Origin: Prevotella sp. MA2016
GTDB lineage: Bacteria > Bacteroidota > Bacteroidia > Bacteroidales > Bacteroidaceae
DNA length: 64,000 nt
Direction: 5' to 3'
NCBI RefSeq assembly: GCF_000619825.1
Contig: NZ_JHUW01000010.1
Span: 1 to 64,000, forward strand
The translations under genes and the position numbers were made by a program. Under the pieces are notes generated by a model. It was given only the letters and a program-made list of their open reading frames with translations. It was not told the DNA's origin and did no database searches. Shown here in pieces: positions 18,117 through 24,587 of this stretch. Each line of letters opens with the position of its first letter. Position 1 is the first letter of the stretch.

Positions 18117-18995
18117 TTAAACCGGATGTAAAGTTTGGCGTGTTTTTTGTCGGCCTATGGCGATGATCTTCTCCGATTTGTCGTAGTCGAATCCCCCGTA
18201 GCGTGCCATCTGTATGTCCACCAGCACATCCGGTTTGGTAAGCTGAGCCATCAGCAGCGAGTTCTGTCGTATCATCAGCGAGCTTACGCGTGACAGCATG
18301 GTGTAGTAGTTGAAGTCCAGATGGTCGGGCAGCAGTCGGTTCAGTATCTGTTGCGATAATGACGTGCTGTGCTTGCGCTTTTCGGTCAGCTCCTGCTGTA
18401 TCTCCCATTGCGTTTTATAGTCGTGTCCGCTCACGTCGATACCAATCAGCAGGTCGCCCTCGTGGCGCTCCACGCGGTTCAGTGGTATGGGGTTGGTCAC
18501 GCCGCCGTCTATCAGTATCATGCCGTCGCGCTGCACCGGTTCATAAAAGGTGGGTAGCGATATCGAGGCGCGTATGGCCTCAAACAGGCTGCCTTTGCGA
18601 AACACCACTTCCTGGCCCGACACCCAGTCGGTGGCTATGGCGCAGTAGGGGATAGGCAGATCCTCTATCTGCACATCGGGCACAAACTCCATGATAGCCT
18701 CGATGATGCGTGTGCCTTTCACCAGATGACTCAGACTGAACGAGAAATCGGTCAGCTCCAGCATCTTTTTGCGGTCGATGGTTTTCATCCACTCTCTGAA
18801 GTCCTCCAGCTTGCCTGCAGCATACACGCCACCTATCAGCGCACCCATCGAGCAGCCTGCTATCGAGGTGATATGATAGCCCTCGTTAAGCAGTTCCTCG
18901 ATGGCACCGATATGTGCCAGTCCGCGGGCACCACCACTCGATAGTACCAGAGCCACATCACGCTTTGTGCTTGTTGCTGTATCCTGTTTGTTCAT
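18117..18995 (-). CDS. Patatin-like phospholipase (RssA/YlbK type)
   Basis: 292-aa serine hydrolase with a patatin fold: the glycine-rich oxyanion motif SSGGARGLAHIG, nucleophile Ser49 in GCSMG, and the dyad aspartate Asp163 in DGGVTNP. No signal peptide or membrane segment is seen, so it is probably cytoplasmic or membrane-peripheral. The family cleaves acyl esters of phospholipids. The C-terminal ~90 residues are helical and charged. I start at 18995 (MNKQDTATS); an ATG at 19004 is also possible. The -7 box at 19018 gives a leader of only about 8-17 nt. Confidence 0.85.
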   Translation of the reverse strand: MNKQDTATSTKRDVALVLSSGGARGLAHIGAIEELLNEGYHITSIAGCSMGALIGGVYAAGKLEDFREWMKTIDRKKMLELTDFSFSLSHLVKGTRIIEAIMEFVPDVQIEDLPIPYCAIATDWVSGQEVVFRKGSLFEAIRASISLPTFYEPVQRDGMILIDGGVTNPIPLNRVERHEGDLLIGIDVSGHDYKTQWEIQQELTEKRKHSTSLSQQILNRLLPDHLDFNYYTMLSRVSSLMIRQNSLLMAQLTKPDVLVDIQMARYGGFDYDKSEKIIAIGRQKTRQTLHPV

Positions 18996-19017
18996 TGCAA
19001 TCATTCTAATTTCGCGA

Positions 19018-19025
19018 CAAAAATA
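19018..19025 (-). promoter_or_regulatory. Patatin gene -7 box
   Basis: Minus-strand TATTTTTG, matching TAnnTTTG, just ahead of the gene. Confidence 0.5.
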
Positions 19026-19035
19026 CAAAAAATTA

Positions 19036-19101
19036 GGCACGAATTACACGAATTTGCGCGAATTTATTAATTTTTTCGTGTTAATTCGTGAAATTCGTGC
19101 C
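19036..19101. repeat. Long imperfect palindrome, GGCACGAATT family, copy 2
   Basis: Begins GGCACGAATTACACGAATTT and ends AATTCGTGAAATTCGTGCC. It lies between the divergent patatin and EamA promoters, so it cannot be acting as a terminator for either gene. Confidence 0.75.
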
Positions 19102-19109
19102 AAAACATT

Positions 19110-19118
19110 TATCTTTGC
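19110..19118 (+). promoter_or_regulatory. EamA transporter promoter -7 box
   Basis: TATCTTTGC ending 7 bp before the ATG at 19126; predicts a nearly leaderless mRNA. Confidence 0.65.
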
Positions 19119-19125
19119 ATCCTAT

Positions 19126-20058
19126 ATGACACAACAAAGTATCTTCCAGCGTCCTGTTTGGGCTGCCCTCATGGCATTCACCGCAGCCTTTCTGTGGGGC
19201 TGGGCTTATCCGTTTATCAAACTAGGCTTTGCCGAGCTCGGAATCACCGCCGATATGACGGGCAGTAAGATGCTCTTTGCAGGCATCCGCTTCTGTATCT
19301 CCGGACTCATCATCCTTTCGATAGCCCGTTTCACCCATCGCTCGTTCAGCTTCAAGGAGTCGGCCCGTCCGCATCTGCTGGGCAGTGCCCTGTTTCTGTT
19401 GGGTTTCACCTTACTCAATACCACGCTGCATTATGCCGCCTTCTATATCGGTTTGTCGCATAGTCAGGGCAGTCGTGCTGCCATCCTCAATTCGCTCAGT
19501 GTGTTCACACTGGTGCTTCTGGCCTGCCTGTTTTTCAAGAGCGACAAGCTCACCACGCGCAAAATCCTGGGTTGCACCATCGGCTTTGGTGGTATCCTGT
19601 CGCTCAACCTGGGGGGCGAGGGTAGTGGCCAGTTCACCCTGCTGGGCGATGGCATGATCATCCTCAATGCCCTGTGCGGTGCCTTTGCGGGACTGATGAC
19701 CCGCGGCGTTGGCAAGCGTGTGGACGTGTTTGTGGGCACTGGTTACAGTCTTGGCATTGGTGGTGCCCTACTCATCATCCCCGGTTTGCTGATGGGTGGC
19801 ACGCTGCCCCATGTCACCCTGCTCGGACTGTTTTATCTGCTCATGCTGATAGGCATCTCCACCATCGGTTTTGCCCTCTACAACAAGCTCCTCACCTGCA
19901 ACCCTGTGGGTAAGATAGCCATCTGGAATTCGCTCATCCCCGTGGTTGGCGCCGTCACCTCGTGTCTCTGCCTCGGCGAGCCCTTCCTGCCCAAGTACAT
20001 CCTGGCAGCCACCCTCACCACAGCTGGTATATACATTATTAATAAAGGAAAAGTGTAA
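19126..20058 (+). CDS. EamA/DMT-family transporter (10 TM)
   Basis: 310-aa inner-membrane protein with ten predicted transmembrane segments in two EamA repeats. The first starts AALMAFTAAFLWGWAYPFIKLG and has LHYAAFYIGLSHSQGSRAAILNSLSVF; the second starts LLGDGMIILNALCGAFAGLMTR and ends EPFLPKYILAATLTTAGIYIINKG. The family exports or imports small metabolites (amino acids, nucleotide sugars and others); the substrate is unknown. The start at 19126 directly follows the -7 box. A longer open frame upstream runs through the palindrome and the patatin promoter and is rejected. Confidence 0.85.
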   Translation: MTQQSIFQRPVWAALMAFTAAFLWGWAYPFIKLGFAELGITADMTGSKMLFAGIRFCISGLIILSIARFTHRSFSFKESARPHLLGSALFLLGFTLLNTTLHYAAFYIGLSHSQGSRAAILNSLSVFTLVLLACLFFKSDKLTTRKILGCTIGFGGILSLNLGGEGSGQFTLLGDGMIILNALCGAFAGLMTRGVGKRVDVFVGTGYSLGIGGALLIIPGLLMGGTLPHVTLLGLFYLLMLIGISTIGFALYNKLLTCNPVGKIAIWNSLIPVVGAVTSCLCLGEPFLPKYILAATLTTAGIYIINKGKV

Positions 20059-20091
20059 TATCAAACAATAACAAACAAAACTAATAACCTT

Positions 20092-21234
20092 ATGCCCACA
20101 ACAGAATATCTACTACTTTTCGCCGTCAACCTGGCGTTTATCCTCACCAACCTGTATGGATGGATTCTGAAATGGTACTATCGTCCGAAAGCCTACGGCG
20201 AGCATTTTTATGAACTGTTTCCTGCCCAGCGATCGGTGGGCGTGCTGTATCTGATGCAGATTATGGAGTTGCCCTATCTGGTGCAGGTGGGCGATGCCGA
20301 TGCCCTGCTGTATGTCAACGCCTTTGCCGTGCTGTTCTTCTCGCTGCAGATGCTGGTGATGTGCCACGGCTATTTCTTTGCGGCAGGCCATTCGTCGTGT
20401 AATTGCATGCTTGATAAGAAAGGCTACTGGCTGTTTCTGCCTGGTGCCATCGTGCTGGCTCCCCTGTTGCTACAGGCCCTGGGCATCGTGAAACTGGCTG
20501 ATGGTTATCGTCCTTTGGCGTTTGTGGCAGTCAGCGTGGTGTTTGCTGCCTATTTCGCCCTGTCGGTGCGCATGGCACTCAAGATAGGACAGGCCGTGCG
20601 CCGTGCCAACGAGGACACCTATGCCGATAGCGATGATTTCCCCGTGCGCTTTGCCCAGTACATCCAGTGGTTGCCCACGTTCATCTGTGTGCTGATGGCT
20701 ATCAACTTCTATGCTGATAATGCCATCGTGAAAGCGGTGCGCGACGTGTTTTTTACGGGTATGAACATCTGGTTCTGCATCTTTACGCTTAACCCTTGGC
20801 GACAGCCCTATGCCGACCGTACAGATGAAATCGTTAAGGCTGCAGCCGATGATATGGCTGAACCAGCACCTGTGGCAGGCACGTTCCGTTTAACCGACGA
20901 GCGCTTTATGCAGTTGAGCCGTAAGTTGGACGACCTGCTCACCAAGGAGCGTATCTTTACCGAGCAGCACATCACCAGCGACTTGCTGACGGCACGCCTG
21001 GGCACCAATGCCACCTATCTGTCGGAGGTGATACGCCGCAGCGGTTACCAGTCGTTCTACGATATGATTTGCCAGCATCGTGTGCGCCATGCCATCAGTT
21101 TGATTACTGCCAAGCCCGATGAGCGCTTGCTTGTGATAGCCGAAGAGTGTGGTTTCTCTTCGCCGGCATCAATGACCAAGGCCTTCAAGCAGTTAGGCAA
21201 GCAGTCGCCTTCGGCCTATCGCCAACAAGGGTAG
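20092..21234 (+). CDS. Membrane-embedded AraC-family transcriptional regulator
   Basis: 380 aa. Residues ~1-230 hold six or seven hydrophobic segments (for example LLLFAVNLAFILTNLYGWIL, FLPGAIVLAPLLLQALGIV, FICVLMAINFYA), then a ~55-residue cytoplasmic linker. A C-terminal AraC/XylS DNA-binding domain (about 290-378) follows, with two helix-turn-helix units: DLLTARLGTNATYLSEVIRRSGYQSFYDMI and IAEECGFSSPASMTKAFKQLGKQSPSAYR. This layout suggests a regulator that senses a membrane or extracellular signal directly. It sits just upstream of the sulfatase locus on the same strand, a candidate target, and 33 bp after the EamA gene. Confidence 0.82.
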   Translation: MPTTEYLLLFAVNLAFILTNLYGWILKWYYRPKAYGEHFYELFPAQRSVGVLYLMQIMELPYLVQVGDADALLYVNAFAVLFFSLQMLVMCHGYFFAAGHSSCNCMLDKKGYWLFLPGAIVLAPLLLQALGIVKLADGYRPLAFVAVSVVFAAYFALSVRMALKIGQAVRRANEDTYADSDDFPVRFAQYIQWLPTFICVLMAINFYADNAIVKAVRDVFFTGMNIWFCIFTLNPWRQPYADRTDEIVKAAADDMAEPAPVAGTFRLTDERFMQLSRKLDDLLTKERIFTEQHITSDLLTARLGTNATYLSEVIRRSGYQSFYDMICQHRVRHAISLITAKPDERLLVIAEECGFSSPASMTKAFKQLGKQSPSAYRQQG

Positions 21235-21239
21235 GCGGC

Positions 21240-21302
21240 TTTCCTTTCAGCGTATTTCTTTCCTTTCGACGTATTTTTGCTTTCCTTTCAGCGTATTTTT
21301 GC
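21240..21302 (+). repeat. Three tandem ~22-bp repeats containing -7-like boxes
   Basis: Units begin at 21240, 21259 and 21281; consensus TTTCCTTTCAGCGTATTTTTGC (first unit shortened at its end, second with GA for AG). The second and third units include TATTTTTGC, an exact TAnnTTTGC match. The array lies between the AraC-type regulator and the sulfatase locus. Confidence 0.75.
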
Positions 21303-21334
21303 TCAGGGGAAAGGACGTTTGCCGCCATCGGGTG

Positions 21335-21343
21335 TATATTTGC
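21335..21343 (+). promoter_or_regulatory. Promoter -7 box of the sulfatase locus
   Basis: TATATTTGC 26 bp before the first ATG (21370). No good -33 element at 19-21 bp spacing is seen, suggesting dependence on an activator, possibly the upstream AraC-type protein. Confidence 0.6.
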
Positions 21344-21369
21344 ATCCGCAAACAATAATTCCTACCATT

Positions 21370-21504
21370 ATGATGGCATTAGACATTCTGCTTTTTATTC
21401 TTTTCGGAGCCACAGCATTGATTGTTATTTACCTGATATATAAGGTGAACAGTTTCTTTTTACCACCGAACCGCCAAGATTTGACCTCTAAAAACAATAA
21501 CTGA
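21370..21504 (+). CDS. 44-aa single-pass membrane peptide
   Basis: Starts with two methionines (21370 or 21373). A single hydrophobic segment DILLFILFGATALIVIYLIYK is followed by a short polar tail (VNSFFLPPNRQDLTSKNNN). It is preceded by its own promoter and its stop codon is 2 bp from the sulfatase ATG, so it heads the sulfatase operon and is probably translated. I do not recognise the family. Possible roles are a membrane scaffold or simply a coupling ORF that feeds ribosomes to the sulfatase. Confidence 0.65.
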   Translation: MMALDILLFILFGATALIVIYLIYKVNSFFLPPNRQDLTSKNNN

Positions 21505-21506
21505 AA

Positions 21507-23147
21507 ATGAAACAGAACATTCAGAAGACGCTGGTGCTACTGCCTACGAGCGCACTGCTGGTTGGGTGTTTGGATGCGACCGACAACCCCGCAAAAAAGA
21601 TCACGCCTACGCCTAATGCCGACGGCAAGTACAACATCATTTTTATTACTACCGACCAGGAGTCGTATATGGAACAGTATCCTGCTGGTAGCGACTATGC
21701 TGCCCGCGAGCGATTGCGCAAGCTGGGAACCACGTTCGAGAAGCATTACGCCTGTGCTAATGTTTCCACATCAAGCCGATCGGTTATCTATACCGGTCGC
21801 CACATCACCGAAACGTGTATGCTCGACAACACCAACTATGCCTTCCAACCCAATATGTCAACCGATCTGACTACTGTAGGCGATATGCTGCGTCAGGCTG
21901 GCTACTACACCGCCTTTAAGGGCAAGTGGCACATGTCTGAGGGTGACACCTCGCTCGAGGAATATGGCTTTAGCGACTGGACCGAGGGCGATATGTATGG
22001 TGCCGTTTATGAGGGTTATAAAGAGGATGGTACCATCGCTGATAACACCATCGAATGGCTGAACAACAAGGGGAAACAGTTGAATGAGAATGGTCAGAGT
22101 TTCTTCCTGGCTGTCAACTTCCTGAACCCACATGATATTATGTACTATAACGAGGATGGTATCGGAGGCCTGGCCGGTGAAGGTGTTCCTGCTCCCGACG
22201 ATCCTATCTACAAAAAGAGTTATAGCGTGCCCGTTCCTGCCACCTGGAATGAACCATTCGACAAGGAAGGTCGTGTGGCAGCCCATGGCGAGTATGCAGG
22301 CAACTGGGAGCGCATGGTGGGGCCATCACCTAAGACAGAGGCTGGATGGAAAACCTTCCGCGACTACTATTTCAACACCATTCGGGATCAGGACAACCAT
22401 ATGCAGAAACTGCTCAACTACCTGGCTGACAATGGTCTGCTGAAGAACACAATCATCATCTATACCAGTGATCATGGTGAGATGCAGGGCGAACACGGTC
22501 TGAAGGGTAAGGGAGGCTTTATTTATGACAACAACATCCACGTGCCCCTGATTGTTTATCATCCAGAACTGAAAGGTGGTCGCCATTGCGAGCATATCAC
22601 GTCGCATCTGGATCTGGCACCTACCTTCGTCGATTTCGCTACTGGCGGAAATACTGCCAAGTTTGCTGAGATCACAAGTGGTTTGCATGGTCACTCGCTG
22701 GTGCCTGCCGTGAAGAATCCTACTGTTGATGTGCGCAATGGTGAGGGAGTCCTTTTCTGCTACGATATGTTATCGATGATTGATAGCGAGTTCATCATCG
22801 ACAAGAGTCTTACACCAGCCTATCGCCTGGATATCAACAAGCGTGGATTTGTGCGTGGCATCGTCACCGAAAGTTATAAGTTTGCCCGCTATTTCGCACC
22901 TGTTAATTTCAATAATCCTACCGATATCGATGCCCTCTATGCCAATAACGATGTCGAGATGTTCACCTACGGCAGTTCTGAAACCGAGAATCTGGCATGG
23001 CCCAAGGGCAATATGCAGTCGGTGGTAGAGCTGATGAACCAGAAGCTGAACACCCTCATCCAGCACGAGATAGGTACCGACGACGGTAGCGAGACACTGA
23101 CCTACTCAAAGCTCGGCGTAAAACCATTCGCTAAGCCTACAGAATGA
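21507..23147 (+). CDS. Sulfatase, serine-type, lipoprotein
   Basis: 546-aa alkaline-phosphatase-superfamily sulfatase with a lipoprotein signal (lipobox LVGC, Cys21). Metal-site motifs are IIFITTDQES near the N-terminus and TIIIYTSDHGEMQGEHGLKGK in the C-terminal half. The residue converted to formylglycine should be Ser87 in ANVSTSSRSVIYTGRH: serine-type, but with Ser rather than Pro/Ala two residues after it. The next gene encodes a matching radical-SAM maturase, so the pair is probably self-contained. Substrates of the family include sulfated host glycans and small sulfate esters; the target is not evident. Confidence 0.9.
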   Translation: MKQNIQKTLVLLPTSALLVGCLDATDNPAKKITPTPNADGKYNIIFITTDQESYMEQYPAGSDYAARERLRKLGTTFEKHYACANVSTSSRSVIYTGRHITETCMLDNTNYAFQPNMSTDLTTVGDMLRQAGYYTAFKGKWHMSEGDTSLEEYGFSDWTEGDMYGAVYEGYKEDGTIADNTIEWLNNKGKQLNENGQSFFLAVNFLNPHDIMYYNEDGIGGLAGEGVPAPDDPIYKKSYSVPVPATWNEPFDKEGRVAAHGEYAGNWERMVGPSPKTEAGWKTFRDYYFNTIRDQDNHMQKLLNYLADNGLLKNTIIIYTSDHGEMQGEHGLKGKGGFIYDNNIHVPLIVYHPELKGGRHCEHITSHLDLAPTFVDFATGGNTAKFAEITSGLHGHSLVPAVKNPTVDVRNGEGVLFCYDMLSMIDSEFIIDKSLTPAYRLDINKRGFVRGIVTESYKFARYFAPVNFNNPTDIDALYANNDVEMFTYGSSETENLAWPKGNMQSVVELMNQKLNTLIQHEIGTDDGSETLTYSKLGVKPFAKPTE

Positions 23148-23154
23148 TTATTGT

Positions 23155-24318
23155 ATGTCAGCTTGCGGTGACGATTTGAGGCATTATGCCATCGAGGTAA
23201 AGCCCATTGGTGCGGCTTGCAACCTGCGATGCCAGTACTGTTATTATTTAGCGAAGGGTAGTGGCCATGCCGCTGGCCCTTCGCTTATGACAGATGAGGT
23301 GCTCGAGAACTACATCCGTCAGGTGATAGATATCCACGGACGATATGCCGAGATAGAGTTTGCCTGGCATGGTGGCGAGCCCACTATGTGCGGCATTCCC
23401 TTTTTTGAGCGGGCCATGGCGCTGCAACAGAAATACGGCGAGGGCCGCCAAATACTTAACACGCTGCAAACCAACGGTACGCTGCTCACCGACGAGTGGT
23501 GCCAGTTCTTCCGCAATCATCAGTTCCGTATCGGCATCAGCATCGATGGTCCCGAACATCTGCACAACATCTATCGCAAGGACGCACGGGGCGAGGGCAC
23601 CTTCAGTCGCACCATGCATGGCCTCGACCTGCTGCTGAAACACGGTGTCGACTTCAACACCCTTACCACCGTAAATGCCGCCAACGCCACGCATGCTGCC
23701 GAGGTATATCAGTTTCTGCGTGGATTCAGCAACTACATGCAGTTTCTGCCAGTGGTAGAAAGTCTGCCGCAGAATGATAGCGGAAAGAATGTGGCTTTGC
23801 CCCCTGGCATCTATAGCCATCAGCCCCGCAACCTGGCGCCCTTCTCCGTTCAGCCCGAAGCCTACGGCAAGTTCCTCTGTACCGTTTTCGATGAGTGGAG
23901 CCGCCGTGATGTAGGGCGAAAGTTTGTGCAGGTAATCGAGGCAGCCATTGGCAACCTGACCCACCGCCCAGCCGGTTTGTGTGTTCACGAATCCGTTTGC
24001 GGCCATTGTGGTGTGATTGAGAAGAATGGCGACCTGTACCGTTGCGACCGCTATGTGTTTCCCGAGTATCGCATTGGCAATATCCTGCAGGGTTCGCTCC
24101 ATGATATGATGCAAACCAATCGCAAGTTTGGCGAGTATAAACTCGACAGTCTGCCCTCCGCCTGTCTGCATTGCGATGTGGCCCACCTCTGTTTCGGAGG
24201 CTGTCCCAAGGATCGCTTGGTAGAGCGCATCACCCTTCGCGGTCCCGAGCGCCGCAACTACCTATGCCCCGGCTATAAAATGTTTTTCCGCTACATCTCG
24301 CAGAAAATCAAAAACTGA
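23155..24318 (+). CDS. Anaerobic sulfatase-maturating enzyme (radical SAM/SPASM)
   Basis: 387-aa radical SAM enzyme that oxidises the active-site Ser or Cys of sulfatases to formylglycine without oxygen. The CX3CX2C cluster motif is Cys22-Cys26-Cys29 (GAACNLRCQYCYY), followed by FAWHGGEPTM, LQTNGTLLTDEW and ISIDGPEHLHN. The C-terminal SPASM region holds many cysteines (CVHESVCGHCGVIEKNGDLYRCDRY, then CLHCDVAHLCFGGCPKDR). It starts 7 bp after the sulfatase stop and is surely in the same operon. Related SPASM enzymes modify peptides, which matters because a 33-aa peptide gene follows. Confidence 0.93.
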   Translation: MSACGDDLRHYAIEVKPIGAACNLRCQYCYYLAKGSGHAAGPSLMTDEVLENYIRQVIDIHGRYAEIEFAWHGGEPTMCGIPFFERAMALQQKYGEGRQILNTLQTNGTLLTDEWCQFFRNHQFRIGISIDGPEHLHNIYRKDARGEGTFSRTMHGLDLLLKHGVDFNTLTTVNAANATHAAEVYQFLRGFSNYMQFLPVVESLPQNDSGKNVALPPGIYSHQPRNLAPFSVQPEAYGKFLCTVFDEWSRRDVGRKFVQVIEAAIGNLTHRPAGLCVHESVCGHCGVIEKNGDLYRCDRYVFPEYRIGNILQGSLHDMMQTNRKFGEYKLDSLPSACLHCDVAHLCFGGCPKDRLVERITLRGPERRNYLCPGYKMFFRYISQKIKN

Positions 24319-24402
24319 ATGTCTTATACTACAAACAGCGTTCTTATAGTTAATAAGTACTAAATTAATGCGGTTGGAAGAGCAATGAACGGGAAAATTG
24401 CC

Positions 24403-24410
24403 TATATTTG
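24403..24410 (+). promoter_or_regulatory. Promoter -7 box of the 33-aa peptide gene
   Basis: TATATTTG, exact TAnnTTTG match, 32 bp before the ATG at 24443. It indicates transcription independent of the sulfatase operon. Confidence 0.55.
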
Positions 24411-24442
24411 TAACAACTAAAAATCACCAAAAAGGAATGCTT

Positions 24443-24544
24443 ATGACAACTAAGAACGAAACAAAAAACGAAGAATTACAGTTCGACGAGAAAATGGTCG
24501 ACAACAGTACACCGAAACAAATGCCATCTATATGGTACACTTAA
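24443..24544 (+). CDS. 33-aa peptide downstream of the sulfatase maturase
   Basis: The short frame opens at ATG 24443, preceded at good spacing by AAAAAGG, and ends at TAA 24542-24544. The peptide is hydrophilic and acidic-rich for the first ~22 residues (MTTKNETKNEELQFDEKM) and ends in PSIWYT. It has no cysteine, no membrane segment and no Gly-Gly. Its own promoter, ribosome-binding site and a strong terminator within 40 bp make a compact transcription unit, which argues that it is real. Family unknown. The neighbouring radical-SAM/SPASM enzyme makes a modified-peptide precursor conceivable, but nothing in the peptide proves it. Confidence 0.55.
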   Translation: MTTKNETKNEELQFDEKMVDNSTPKQMPSIWYT

Positions 24545-24550
24545 AGAATA

Positions 24551-24585
24551 AGCGCGGCACCTGCAAAAAGGTGTCGCGCTTCTCT
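24551..24585. terminator. Intrinsic terminator after the 33-aa peptide gene
   Basis: AGCGCGGCACC (24551-24561) pairs with GGTGTCGCGCT (24570-24580) over 11 bp with one G-T pair, followed by TCTCTTTTTATT. The hairpin lies 8 bp beyond the convergent bglX stop and could serve it too. Confidence 0.75.
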
Positions 24586-24587
24586 TT

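Noticed and set aside
18901..19125. 75-codon N-terminal extension of the EamA transporter
   Set aside because: It would cross the patatin gene start, the long palindrome and the transporter's own promoter.
21240..21302. CRISPR-like array
   Set aside because: The repeats are directly adjacent with no spacers and no cas genes are present; the same holds for the repeats at 50474-50520.
23248..24186. 312-codon minus-strand open frame opposite the sulfatase maturase
   Set aside because: The plus-strand gene has complete radical-SAM motifs; the antisense frame has none.
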